Source: Sphingomonas yabuuchiae (GTDB taxonomy: Bacteria > Pseudomonadota > Alphaproteobacteria > Sphingomonadales > Sphingomonadaceae). From it: 64,000 nucleotides of DNA. A model generated the notes under the pieces. The model saw nothing but the letters and a program-made list of their open reading frames with translations. It searched no databases and was not told the origin of the DNA. Positions 27,116 to 35,973 of the stretch are shown piece after piece; positions within the stretch are counted from its first letter, which is position 1; each line of letters begins with the position of its first letter. The stretch is from the NCBI RefSeq assembly GCF_014199595.1, contig NZ_JACHNX010000005.1, forward strand, positions 184,663 to 248,662, given 5' to 3'. The translations under genes were made by a program, and so were the position numbers.

Positions 27116-29485
27116 TCAGAACGCGCCCGACAGGGTGATGAAGCCCATGCGCGGCGGCTGGGCATAGCTGTTCCAGGTCTTGGACGCCGCACCGACGACC
27201 AGTTCGTAAATGCCCTTGCGGTTGGTCACGTTGGTGACGTTGACCGACAGCTTTAGGTCCTTGACGCCGAACCCGTCGATCTGCGGCAGGCTGTACCCCG
27301 CCTGGAGGTTCAGCAGGTAACGCCCGCCGATCCCTTGATCATTGGTATAGGTGGCAAAGCGCGGGCCGACATAGTCGCCGATCGCCTGGATCTCGAACGG
27401 GCCGTCATTGATCGACACGACGGTCTTGTTCAGCCAGCGGGCGGTGTTGGGCACATATTTGCCCGCGGTCGCGATGGTGGTGGTGCCGCTGACATAATTG
27501 TCGCGGTATTCCGAGCTGTTATAGGACAGCGCGTTATAGACCGACAGGTGCGGGCCGAAGCGCAAGGTCGCCGCCGCATCGACGCCGTTGGTGCGCACGC
27601 GGCCGACATTCTGCAGGATCGACACGCCGCCGATGACCGAGGCGATCACCGGCGTCGCGCTGATCTGGAGCAGGCGGTTGTCGAAATCGACATGATAGGC
27701 GCTGACCTGCGCCTCGATCGCGGTCAGCGGGCCGAGGTCGAGCGCGTGGTGCGAGCGCAGGCCCGCCTCATAGGTCCAGGAAGTCTCGGGCGATGTGTTC
27801 GCCTTGATCTGGTCGAACGCCTGCTGGCTGCCGACCGCGAAGGGCGACAGGCCCGCCGCGACCGAGGCCTGGAACTGGCGGACATTCTTCTGGATATGGC
27901 CGAACAGCTGGTCGTTGGTGGTGATGTCCCAGATCGCACCGATCGCGGGCAGGAACCACTTCTTCGTGTTCAGCCGCCCCTCCGGATAGCCGGTCGAGGT
28001 GCCGGGCAGCGCGCCGGGCAGCGGCTGGGTCGGCACGCGGCCATCGGCGAATTGCAGGCTGGACTTGAAGCCCGCCTCGACCGTCACCGTCGGGGTGACG
28101 TGCCAGCGATCCTGGATATGCGTCTGGATCAGGTCGTATTTGGTGATCGCGGCATATTGGGTCAGGCGGCGAAGCGCCGGATCGGCCCATTCATAGGGCG
28201 AGGGCGGGTTGTCGATGGGGGCGGCATACCAGCGGCGGAAGATCGTGTTGCGGTTATGCTCGTACCAGCCGCCCAGCTCGATCTCATGGTCGCCCGCATG
28301 GATCGCCAGCGTCGAGATCGCGCCTTTCCGGTCGATGCCATATTCGGTGGTGCGCAGCGCATAGCCCGAGCCGCCGAAGACGGTCTTCAGATTCTGCCCC
28401 GGATAATAGATGCGGAACAGGCCCGGCAGGCCCGCCGCCGCGATCGGCCCAGTGATCTGCCCCTGGCCCTCGTCATGATGGTAATAGACCTGGTTGGTCC
28501 ATGTCACCGCATCGCCGAAGCGATGCTCATACTTGATATAGCCCAGATAGTCGGTGCGCTGCGCGTCGCCGAAATAGTTCATGTAGTTGTTGGGGTTGTT
28601 CGACGGCGGCGCGCCGTTCGCGTCGACATAGGCCAGCGCCGCCTGCCAGTTCGGATAGAGCAGCGAGCGATAATAGGGCTCCAGGCCGCCCGCATTATGC
28701 GCGACCGAATCCTGGTTGGGCTCGACCTTGTCGGAAATATTGAAATAGCCGGTCAGCGTGCCGTTCTCGCCCTTGTGGACGAACTTGGCATTGCCCTGCC
28801 ACCCGCCCTGCTTGGCGTTGAATTCCCAGGCGCGCGCCTTTTGCCGGACGACCGAGAGATAGCCGCTGTTGGTGCCGCCCAGCCCGTCGACCTCGCCGCT
28901 ATCGATGCGCAGGAAGGTGCGGCTGGCGTCATAGCTGCCCAGCGTCTGGGCGAAGCGGACGCCCATGGTCGCGGTCGGATCACTCGAATAGGTCTCGATC
29001 CCGCCGCCCAGATTGCTGGCCGAGGCGGTGCCCAGGTCGGCGGCCCCGGCGGTCAGGCGGACGCGCGCGACGTTTTCGGAGATGACCGCGCGCTGCGGGC
29101 TCAGGCCGTTGTAATTGCCATAGGACTGGTCGCCCAGCGGCACGCCGTCGAGCGTGAAGCCCAGCTGGTTCTGGTTGAAGCCATGGACGAACAACGCGAT
29201 ATTCTGTTCGTTATTGCCCCAGGGATCGGCCGTCTCGAACTGTACGCCGGGCAGCGTCTGGATCGCCTTCACCGGGTTCGCGCCGGGCAGCACTTTCTGA
29301 ATCTCCGCCGCGCCCAGCTCTACCGAGGAGCGGGTGGTGCGGGTCGCGGTGACGACGATCTGGTCGCCGTTTGTCGCGGCTTCGGGCGAGGACGGTTCGG
29401 ACTGCTGTTGCGCCCAGGCGGGCACGGCGACGACGGCGGCGCCGATCATCAGCATCGAACGGGAAAGAACGGAAAAACGCTTCAC
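27116..29485 (-). CDS. TonB-dependent outer-membrane receptor
   Basis: A 789-residue receptor with signal peptide (about 1-25, ending VPAWA), a TonB-box-like IVVTATRT, a plug domain (about 40-170, VLPGANPVKAIQTLPGVQF, VHGFNQNQLGFTLDGVPLGDQ) and a beta-barrel ending RMGFITLSGAF with the terminal Phe. I prefer the GTG start at 29485, preceded by GGGGGG; a TTG five codons upstream is possible. No adjacent transporter or siderophore gene shows its ligand. Confidence 0.9.
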   Translation of the reverse strand: MKRFSVLSRSMLMIGAAVVAVPAWAQQQSEPSSPEAATNGDQIVVTATRTTRSSVELGAAEIQKVLPGANPVKAIQTLPGVQFETADPWGNNEQNIALFVHGFNQNQLGFTLDGVPLGDQSYGNYNGLSPQRAVISENVARVRLTAGAADLGTASASNLGGGIETYSSDPTATMGVRFAQTLGSYDASRTFLRIDSGEVDGLGGTNSGYLSVVRQKARAWEFNAKQGGWQGNAKFVHKGENGTLTGYFNISDKVEPNQDSVAHNAGGLEPYYRSLLYPNWQAALAYVDANGAPPSNNPNNYMNYFGDAQRTDYLGYIKYEHRFGDAVTWTNQVYYHHDEGQGQITGPIAAAGLPGLFRIYYPGQNLKTVFGGSGYALRTTEYGIDRKGAISTLAIHAGDHEIELGGWYEHNRNTIFRRWYAAPIDNPPSPYEWADPALRRLTQYAAITKYDLIQTHIQDRWHVTPTVTVEAGFKSSLQFADGRVPTQPLPGALPGTSTGYPEGRLNTKKWFLPAIGAIWDITTNDQLFGHIQKNVRQFQASVAAGLSPFAVGSQQAFDQIKANTSPETSWTYEAGLRSHHALDLGPLTAIEAQVSAYHVDFDNRLLQISATPVIASVIGGVSILQNVGRVRTNGVDAAATLRFGPHLSVYNALSYNSSEYRDNYVSGTTTIATAGKYVPNTARWLNKTVVSINDGPFEIQAIGDYVGPRFATYTNDQGIGGRYLLNLQAGYSLPQIDGFGVKDLKLSVNVTNVTNRKGIYELVVGAASKTWNSYAQPPRMGFITLSGAF

Positions 29486-29651
29486 GGCTGTGCCCCCCAA
29501 GGCTTCGTACGAAGCGGCGCACCTAGGGGGCTCGCGTGACGGGTTAACGACTGGTTAAAGACCAATATATGACATTTCTGTCGAAATCGGTCGTTTTGCG
29601 GTCAACGGTTTGGCGGCAACTTATTCCTCCCCTGCAAGGAGAGGAATAGTC

Positions 29652-30116
29652 TTACGCCATCACCAACGCGTCGATCGCCGCCTGGAGGATATGTGCAGCG
29701 GCGAGGTTGTCGATCCGCTCGGCCCGCTTGGCGCGGCTCATATCCTGTTCGATCATCGTCCGTTCGACCGCCACGGTCGACCAGCGTTCGTCCCACAGCA
29801 ATATCGGGCCCAGATCGGCGCAGTTGCGGGCGAAGCTGCGTGTCGACTGCGAGCGTGGGCTTTCGCTGCCGTCCAGGTTCAGCGGCAGGCCGATGACCAG
29901 GCCCTGCACGCCCTGCTGCGCGATCATCGCGATCAGCTGTTCCTTGTCCTTGGTGAACTTGGTCCGGCGGATCAGGGTGGCGGGGCTGGCGAAGCTCCAT
30001 CCGGCGTCGCACAAGGCGGTGCCCACGGTCTTGGTGCCGACGTCCAGCCCGATCAGCCGCCCGCCAGAGGGGAGGGCGGCGCTGAATTCGCTACGGTCGG
30101 TGGTGATCAGGCTCAT
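29652..30116 (-). CDS. ruvX: Putative Holliday junction resolvase / pre-16S rRNA nuclease
   Basis: A 154-residue YqgF/RuvX RNase H-like protein. The catalytic Asp sits in [18 protein letters not shown], followed by [16 protein letters not shown], the Glu in [12 protein letters not shown] and a C-terminal Asp in [15 protein letters not shown]. Members mature the 16S rRNA 5' end and/or act on recombination junctions. Its start overlaps the stop of the DUF3089 gene (TCAT on the plus strand). A 5' extension of about 18 residues precedes the core. Confidence 0.92.
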   Translation of the reverse strand: MSLITTDRSEFSAALPSGGRLIGLDVGTKTVGTALCDAGWSFASPATLIRRTKFTKDKEQLIAMIAQQGVQGLVIGLPLNLDGSESPRSQSTRSFARNCADLGPILLWDERWSTVAVERTMIEQDMSRAKRAERIDNLAAAHILQAAIDALVMA

Positions 30117-31219
30117 CGAAAGGCTTTCAAACGGCGCTCCGCATCGGCGCGGACATTCGCCCAGAACAGGCTATAGTCGTATACGTGGTAGTTGTTGCCC
30201 GGCAGCACATAAGGGCCGACGCTCGGCCCCTCGCCGATGGTCAGGATGCCGCGCCCCTCGCACTTGGCGGGGACCTTGCCCGCGGCGATGGCGGCGGTCT
30301 TCAGGTCGGCGGACGGGTAGAGGGTGCCCAGATTGGCGGTGGCGGGCGCGGCGACGCCGGGCGTGCCGGTCAGCGGGTTGGTGCACAGCATCTGAGTGCC
30401 CTTGCGCGGCGCGCCCGTATAGCCGTTGGTCTGGTCGAACACGTCGAGGATCAACGACGGATCGGCAGGCTCGCCAAAGCTCTGCCAACTGAGGATGCAC
30501 CCCGTCTGGTCGGGCGTCGCACAAGCGGGCAACCCCATGGCGGGCAGGTCGGCAGTCATCGAGATCGGCCAGCCGACGACATAGGCAGCGACGATCCGTC
30601 GCTTGAGGGCAGGGGTCTTCGCCACCCGGTCGGTCAGCAGCCGCGACAGATGCAGCGCGCCCTGGCTATGCCCCGCCAGGATCAACGGGCGCTTGGGATC
30701 GACATCGGCCAGGAAGGCGGTAAAGGCGGCGTCCACGTCCCTATAGGCAAGGTCGAACGCGCGCTCGGCATCCGCCATGCTGGTCAGGAACGCGCCGAAG
30801 GTCGCCTGGCGATAGCGCGGCGCCCAGATGTCGCCCGCTCCGTTGAAAGCGCTGGCCTGTCCGCGCAGGAACAGCTCGGCCCGGCCATTGGTCTCGGGAT
30901 CGTCGAGCGGCGCGTTCCAATGCGCCTTGCTGATATAAGAGGTCGGGTGGATAAAGAAGACCGCCGCACCCTGACCCGGCTGGCCGGGCGTATAGCCGGT
31001 CGGCACCCATAGCGCCGGATTGCCGGGCAGGTCGGGCCGCGCCAGCCACATCTTGCGGTCGCGATATTCCTCGGCGCGCGTCACCGCCTGGGTCTGGAAC
31101 GACTCGGACGGCACCGTCGACCAGCGGAGTAGCTGGTTGCCGAACAGGCGGTAAGCAAAGGCGGCGGCGATCGTCAGCACGATGAGTGCCGCCACGACAT
31201 AGAGGAATTTGCGCGCCAA
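30113..31219 (-). CDS. DUF3089 alpha/beta-hydrolase-like membrane-anchored protein
   Basis: A 368-residue protein with an N-terminal membrane anchor ([21 protein letters not shown]), then a DUF3089 domain: [20 protein letters not shown], a Ser nucleophile in [15 protein letters not shown] and a likely His near the end ([13 protein letters not shown]). The enzymatic role is unknown; members look like esterases or peptidases. I choose the TTG start at 31219 because GGAG lies 8 bases before it. It overlaps ruvX by four bases, so both are expressed together. Confidence 0.83.
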   Translation of the reverse strand: MARKFLYVVAALIVLTIAAAFAYRLFGNQLLRWSTVPSESFQTQAVTRAEEYRDRKMWLARPDLPGNPALWVPTGYTPGQPGQGAAVFFIHPTSYISKAHWNAPLDDPETNGRAELFLRGQASAFNGAGDIWAPRYRQATFGAFLTSMADAERAFDLAYRDVDAAFTAFLADVDPKRPLILAGHSQGALHLSRLLTDRVAKTPALKRRIVAAYVVGWPISMTADLPAMGLPACATPDQTGCILSWQSFGEPADPSLILDVFDQTNGYTGAPRKGTQMLCTNPLTGTPGVAAPATANLGTLYPSADLKTAAIAAGKVPAKCEGRGILTIGEGPSVGPYVLPGNNYHVYDYSLFWANVRADAERRLKAFR

Positions 31220-31357
31220 ATCATCACTCCGTTGTGCGGTGCAACAAAATCGGACGGCCCGCAATTGCTATCCATGATGCCCCACTTGCCCCCATTGCAA
31301 TCGCCGAGGCGGCAAAAGCGTTGCGCGAAGCCGCGCGGCGATGCTAGCCGCAAATCC

Positions 31358-31645
31358 ATGTCCGTAGATACCGCAACCGTGAAGAAGATCGCGAGCCTCG
31401 CCCGCATCGCGATCACCGAGGAGGACGCGACGCGCCTCGCCCCCGAGCTTGGGAACATCCTGGGCTGGATCGAGCAGCTCGGCGAGGTCGATACCCAAGG
31501 GGTCGAGCCGATGACCGCGGTGATCCCGAACCAGCTTCGCCTGCGCGACGACGTCGTCAATGACGGCGGCATCCGCGACCTCCTCATGCAGAATGCGCCG
31601 CAGGCCGAACATGGCTTCTTCACGGTGCCCAAGGTGATCGAATAA
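31358..31645 (+). CDS. gatC: Asp-tRNA(Asn)/Glu-tRNA(Gln) amidotransferase subunit C
   Basis: A 95-residue subunit of the amidotransferase that converts mischarged Glu-tRNA(Gln) and Asp-tRNA(Asn). The family pattern is [38 protein letters not shown] and EPMTAVIP, ending [10 protein letters not shown]. The start at 31358 fits the family length. The stop overlaps the gatA start (TAATG). It is the first gene of gatCA-membrane gene-gatB. Confidence 0.95.
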   Translation: MSVDTATVKKIASLARIAITEEDATRLAPELGNILGWIEQLGEVDTQGVEPMTAVIPNQLRLRDDVVNDGGIRDLLMQNAPQAEHGFFTVPKVIE

Positions 31646-33126
31646 TGACTGATCTCACCACATTCGGCATTGCCGCCATCCGCGACGGCGTGCGCGACGG
31701 CCAGTTCAAGGCGCGCGAAGTCGCCGAGGCGTTCAACGCCAAGGTCGCGGGGGCTGACGCGCTCAACGCCTTTCTGGTCAAGACACCGGAGCATGCGCTC
31801 GCCGCCGCCGATGCGGCCGACGCGGCGCGTGCCGCTGGTGAGACGCTCAAGCCGCTGGCAGGCGTGCCGATCGGCATGAAGGACCTGTTCGCGACCAAGG
31901 GCGTCGCGACCACCGCCGCCAGCAAAATCCTCGAAGGCTTCGTGCCGCCTTATGAGTCGACGGTTTCGCAGAATCTGTGGAATGCGGGCGCAGGCATGCT
32001 GGGCAAGCTGAACCTCGACCAGTTCGCCATGGGCTCTTCCAACGAGACCAGCGCGTTCGGCAACGTCGTCTCGCCCTGGCGTCGCCCGAACGACACCGCC
32101 CCGCTCGCCCCCGGCGGGTCGTCGGGCGGGTCGTCGACGGCGGTGTCGGCGGGGCTGGCGCCGGGCGCGACCGGCACCGACACCGGCGGCTCGATCCGCC
32201 AGCCCGCCGCCTTCACCGGCATTTCGGGCATCAAGCCGACCTATGGCCGCTGCTCGCGCTGGGGCACGATCGCCTTCGCCTCCTCGCTCGACCAGGCGGG
32301 GCCGATGGCGCGCGACGTGCGCGACTGCGCGATCATGCTGGAGGCGATGGCGGGCTTCGACGCCAAGGACGCGACCTCGCTGAAGCTCGACGTCCCCAAT
32401 TGGGAAGCCGCGCTGTCGACCGACCTGAAGGGCAAGAAGGTCGGCGTGCCCAAGGAATATCGCGTCGACGGCATGCCCGCGGAGATCGAGGCGCTGTGGC
32501 AGCAGGGCATCGACTGGCTGCGCGATGCAGGCGCGGAGATCGTCGAGGTTTCGCTGCCGCACACCAAATACGCGCTGCCCGCCTATTACATCATCGCGCC
32601 GGCCGAGGCGTCGTCCAACCTCGCCCGCTATGACGGCGTGCGCTACGGCCTGCGCGACCTGCCCGAAGGGGCTGGCCTTCAGGACATGTACGCCGCCACC
32701 CGCGCCGCCGGGTTCGGCGACGAGGTCAAGCGCCGTATCCTGATCGGTACCTATGTGCTGTCGGCGGGCTTCTACGATGCCTATTATACCCAGGCGCAGA
32801 AGGTCCGCACGCTGATCGCCCGCGATTTCGAGCGCGCGTTCGGTGAGTGCGACGTGCTCCTCACCCCGACCGCGCCCTCGGCGGCGTTCGCGCTGGGCGA
32901 GAAGCAGGCCGATCCGCTGGCCATGTATCTCAACGACGTATTCACGGTGCCCGCCTCGCTGGCCGGGCTGCCCGCCATGTCGGTGCCGGGCGGGTTGGAC
33001 AAGGACGGGCTGCCGCTTGGCCTTCAGATCATCGGCAAGCCGCTGGACGAGCAGGGCGTGCTGAACGCTGGCCTCGCCATCGAGCAGCGCGCGGGCTTCA
33101 CCGCCCGTCCGCAGGCCTGGTGGTAA
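31645..33126 (+). CDS. gatA: Asp-tRNA(Asn)/Glu-tRNA(Gln) amidotransferase subunit A
   Basis: A 493-residue amidase that frees ammonia from glutamine for the GatCAB complex. The Ser-cisSer-Lys triad is in [10 protein letters not shown] (Lys) and [15 protein letters not shown] (both Ser), followed by [12 protein letters not shown]. The start overlaps gatC by one base; the end overlaps the next small membrane gene by seven bases. Confidence 0.96.
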   Translation: MTDLTTFGIAAIRDGVRDGQFKAREVAEAFNAKVAGADALNAFLVKTPEHALAAADAADAARAAGETLKPLAGVPIGMKDLFATKGVATTAASKILEGFVPPYESTVSQNLWNAGAGMLGKLNLDQFAMGSSNETSAFGNVVSPWRRPNDTAPLAPGGSSGGSSTAVSAGLAPGATGTDTGGSIRQPAAFTGISGIKPTYGRCSRWGTIAFASSLDQAGPMARDVRDCAIMLEAMAGFDAKDATSLKLDVPNWEAALSTDLKGKKVGVPKEYRVDGMPAEIEALWQQGIDWLRDAGAEIVEVSLPHTKYALPAYYIIAPAEASSNLARYDGVRYGLRDLPEGAGLQDMYAATRAAGFGDEVKRRILIGTYVLSAGFYDAYYTQAQKVRTLIARDFERAFGECDVLLTPTAPSAAFALGEKQADPLAMYLNDVFTVPASLAGLPAMSVPGGLDKDGLPLGLQIIGKPLDEQGVLNAGLAIEQRAGFTARPQAWW

Positions 33127-33536
33127 GCGACCGAGCCTTTTCGGCCCGCAACACCGCCGTGTTGCGGGAGGCGCAGGGCGCCCTGAACGTCGCGTTCGGG
33201 GCGATTCTCAGCGCCTATGTCGGCGTGTCGCTGAGCCATATGGAAAGCCAGCCCTTCGACCATCACACGCTGGCGCGCTTCTTTCTGGGCGTGGCGGGCT
33301 TCATCCTGTGCCTGTGCGTGGGCAACAGCGTGATCCTGCGCGGTGAGGTGCGGCTGGGCATCCTGTTCCTGCTGCTGGGCGCGGGCGCGGCCTATATCGG
33401 GTTGCGGGAAGCAAGGAGTCTCGGCTTCGAGACGTCCGTCCTGCGCATTCTGTCGACCTGCTGGATCGTCGCCCTGCTGGGCAGCAACGCCGTCCTGACG
33501 GCGATCAACTATCTTCATCATCGAGATCGAACATGA
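33120..33536 (+). CDS. Small four-helix membrane protein inside the gat operon
   Basis: A 138-residue protein with no recognised family. Four hydrophobic helices are visible: [54 protein letters not shown] and [24 protein letters not shown] at 33120 is preferred (GCAGG upstream), overlapping gatA by seven bases; the end overlaps gatB by four bases (ATGA). Tight coupling on both sides argues for a real gene. Function unknown. Confidence 0.65.
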   Translation: MVSDRAFSARNTAVLREAQGALNVAFGAILSAYVGVSLSHMESQPFDHHTLARFFLGVAGFILCLCVGNSVILRGEVRLGILFLLLGAGAAYIGLREARSLGFETSVLRILSTCWIVALLGSNAVLTAINYLHHRDRT

Positions 33537-35014
33537 GCGAATATCGCATCCAGGGCGCGAGCGGAGAATGGGAGGTCGTGATCGGCCTGGAAGTCCATGC
33601 CCAGGTCACCACCAACGCCAAGCTGTTCTCCGGCGCGGCGACCGCGTTCGGCGCGGAGCCCAACACCCAGGTCTCGCTGGTCGACGCCGCGATGCCGGGG
33701 ATGCTGCCCGTGCCCAATATGGAGTGCATCCGCCAGGCGGTGCGCACCGGCATGGCGATCGATGCGCAGATCAACAAGTGGTCGCGTTTCGACCGGAAGA
33801 ATTACTTCTACGCCGATCTGCCGCAGGGCTATCAGATCAGCCAGCTCTACCACCCGCTGGTGGGTGAGGGCGCGATCGAGATCAGCCTGGACGAGAAGAA
33901 CCCTGACGGCCCGACCAAGTCCATCGGCGTCGAGCGTATCCATGTAGAGCAGGATGCGGGCAAGCTGATGCACGACCAGCATCCGACGCGCTCCTATGTC
34001 GACCTCAACCGTTCGGGCGTGGCGCTGATGGAGATCGTCAGCCGCCCCGACATGCGTTCGCCCGCCGAAGCAGGGGCTTATCTCCGCAAGCTGCGCGCCA
34101 TTCTCCGCTATGTCGGTAGTTGCGACGGCAATATGGAAGAAGGCTCGATGCGTGCCGACGTGAACGTGTCGGTGCGCAAGCCCGGCGACGAATTCGGCAC
34201 GCGGACCGAGACGAAGAACGTCAACTCGGTCCGCTTCGTCATGGCCGCGATCGAATATGAGGCCAAGCGCCAGGTCGCGGTACTGGAGGATGGCGGCAAG
34301 ATCGTCCAGGAGACGCGCCTCTTCAACGTCGAGAGCGGCACCACCCGCTCAATGCGGTCGAAGGAAGATGCGCATGATTATCGCTACTTCCCCGATCCCG
34401 ACCTGCTGCCGCTGGAACTGACCGACGCGTTCCTGGAGGAATGCCGTGCCAGCCTGCCCGAACTGCCCGACGCCAAGCGTCGCCGCTATGAGGCTCTGGG
34501 CCTGACCGCGTATAATGCGGGCGTGCTGACCGCCGAGGTCGAGACGGCGCGCTGGTTCGACGGGCTGCTGGACGCGCTGGAGGGCACGAGCGCCAAGCCC
34601 GCACAGGCGGCCAACTGGGTCGCGGCCGAGCTGTTCGGCGCGCTCAACCGGCTGGGCAAGGACATCACCGAGAGCCCGGTTTCGCCTGCGCAGGCGGCGG
34701 AATTGCTGGCCCTGGTCGCCGACGGCACGCTGTCGGGGAGCCTGTCGAAGCAGGTGTTCGAGATCATGCTGGAGACGGGCGATGGTCCGTCCAAGATCGT
34801 CGAGGAACGCGGTCTCAAGCAGACCAGCGACACCGGCGCGATCGAGGCGGTGATCGCCGAGGTTCTGGAGAAGAATCCGAACCAGCTGGGCCAGTATCGC
34901 GCGGGCAAGGAGGCCCTGTTCGGCTTCTTCGTCGGGCAGACGATGAAGGCGATGGGCGGCAAGGCGAACCCGGCGGTCGTGAATGATTTGCTGAAGAAGG
35001 CGCTGGCGGGGTGA
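33533..35014 (+). CDS. gatB: Asp-tRNA(Asn)/Glu-tRNA(Gln) amidotransferase subunit B
   Basis: A 493-residue subunit that binds and phosphorylates the mischarged tRNA. The landmarks are [63 protein letters not shown], the [14 protein letters not shown] block and the C-terminal YqeY-type helical domain (about 350-490, ending [15 protein letters not shown]). The start is fixed by the ATGA overlap. The presence of gatCAB implies the organism lacks GlnRS and/or AsnRS. Confidence 0.96.
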   Translation: MSEYRIQGASGEWEVVIGLEVHAQVTTNAKLFSGAATAFGAEPNTQVSLVDAAMPGMLPVPNMECIRQAVRTGMAIDAQINKWSRFDRKNYFYADLPQGYQISQLYHPLVGEGAIEISLDEKNPDGPTKSIGVERIHVEQDAGKLMHDQHPTRSYVDLNRSGVALMEIVSRPDMRSPAEAGAYLRKLRAILRYVGSCDGNMEEGSMRADVNVSVRKPGDEFGTRTETKNVNSVRFVMAAIEYEAKRQVAVLEDGGKIVQETRLFNVESGTTRSMRSKEDAHDYRYFPDPDLLPLELTDAFLEECRASLPELPDAKRRRYEALGLTAYNAGVLTAEVETARWFDGLLDALEGTSAKPAQAANWVAAELFGALNRLGKDITESPVSPAQAAELLALVADGTLSGSLSKQVFEIMLETGDGPSKIVEERGLKQTSDTGAIEAVIAEVLEKNPNQLGQYRAGKEALFGFFVGQTMKAMGGKANPAVVNDLLKKALAG

Positions 35015-35023
35015 TCTAGCGCT

Positions 35024-35237
35024 CCCCCTCCCGCCTGCGGGAGGGGGCTAGGGGGGAGGGCAGGGAGCCTCGCAGAGATCGCCGCTTGTGGCTTTCCCTC
35101 CCCCATCCCCTCCCGCCTGCGGGAGGGGCGTGCTCTAGGCTAGCGGTGTGCGCTATCGTGACGTTAGCTCTAGCGAACGACCTGCGATAATTTTCCCGCC
35201 TCACCACAAGCCTCTCCCCTCCCGCAAGCGGGAGGGG
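35024..35237. repeat. Three CCTCCCGC palindromes in a 265-base gap
   Basis: Three copies of the palindrome occur: 35024-35047 (CCCCCTCCCGCC/TGCGGGAGGGGG), 35107-35128 and 35216-35237 (with CAAG centre). No gene is seen in 35015-35279. They separate gatB from two small convergent genes. Confidence 0.78.
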
Positions 35238-35279
35238 CTGGGGGAGGGCAACGGTGTCTCACCTAGCCCACCCCCTCAA

Positions 35280-35522
35280 TTACTGCGCATCCAGATCCTG
35301 GTTGCGCACCACGCCGCCGGTCCCGCCGACGCCGTCATGCTCGCCGGTATCGGTAAACGTCACCGGCTCTTCACCGCCCTCGCCACGCGCAACCGCGTCC
35401 GAACGCGCCTCGACCGCCTGTTCGATGTCGCTGCGCGGGTCCTCGCGCGGCGGGCTGTCGGGGTTGTTCTCGGGCGCCTCGCTGGGCGGGCTGTCGGGAT
35501 GGTTTTCGGGATTGGTCGCCAT
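35280..35522 (-). CDS. Small acidic Pro/Asn-rich protein (80 residues)
   Basis: An 80-residue low-complexity protein without a signal or hydrophobic segment: repeats of NPDSPP with Glu/Asp (ENHPDSPPSEAPENNPDSPP) followed by an acidic Gly-rich half ending RNQDLDAQ. AAAGGAG seven bases before the ATG supports translation. It lies 12 bases downstream of another Pro-rich mini-gene. No known family. Confidence 0.65.
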   Translation of the reverse strand: MATNPENHPDSPPSEAPENNPDSPPREDPRSDIEQAVEARSDAVARGEGGEEPVTFTDTGEHDGVGGTGGVVRNQDLDAQ

Positions 35523-35534
35523 GATCGGCTCCTT

Positions 35535-35693
35535 TCAAATCTGGGGCGGCTGGGCCGTGCCGGGATCGCCGGGGCCGACGCCGGGGGCGGGCTGGTCGAT
35601 GTCCGGACCGGGCGGCACGATTTCGGGCGGCGGCGTATCGGGCTGGGCCGGCTGGGTCGGCTGCGGGCTTTCGGGCGGGGGCTGGGTTGCCAT
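35535..35693 (-). CDS. Tiny proline-rich protein (52 residues)
   Basis: A 52-residue protein with about 40 percent proline (MATQPPPESPQPTQPAQPD...). GGAGAG lies before the ATG at 35693. It shares the MAT-N/Q-P start with the downstream 80-residue protein, so the two may be diverged relatives. Both read on the strand opposite to the adjacent tRNA-Leu. Function unknown. Confidence 0.55.
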   Translation of the reverse strand: MATQPPPESPQPTQPAQPDTPPPEIVPPGPDIDQPAPGVGPGDPGTAQPPQI

Positions 35694-35829
35694 TCTCGCT
35701 CTCCGTAAATGTGGCCGTTTTTCCGGCTGGGGAGGGCATAAACGCATCGGACACGCCGATGTTGCCTGTTGTCCCTTGCCGAAGCCGCCCAGGGTGATAT
35801 AGACGCGCGCCCATCGGCGGTGTCCTCGT

Positions 35830-35914
35830 GCGGGCGTGGCGGAACTGGTAGACGCGCTGGATTTAGGTTCCAGTATCGTAAGATGTGGGGGTTCGAGTCC
35901 CTTCGCCCGCACCA
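35830..35914 (+). tRNA. tRNA-Leu (anticodon UAG, reads CUA)
   Basis: An 85-base tRNA with acceptor GCGGGCG / CGCCCGC, D-arm with GGTAGACGCG, anticodon stem CTGGA / TCCAG around loop TTTAGGT (anticodon TAG), a long variable arm (ATCGTAAGATGT) typical of tRNA-Leu, T-loop GTTCGAGTC and encoded ACCA end (CCA 35912-35914). Confidence 0.95.
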
Positions 35915-35973
35915 GTCCCCGGTCACAACGGGGCGACAGCCACACGGAATTTCTCCAGATTGAAGGCCTTTAG

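Noticed and set aside
27335..29539. A 734-codon frame antisense to the TonB-dependent receptor gene.
   Set aside because: Arg/Asp/Ile-rich low-information sequence with no signal or motif; shadow of the receptor gene.
29486..29651. Possible Fur or other palindromic operator upstream of the TonB receptor.
   Set aside because: Short AT-rich motifs such as GACAGAAATGTC are visible, but none matches a known operator well enough to claim.
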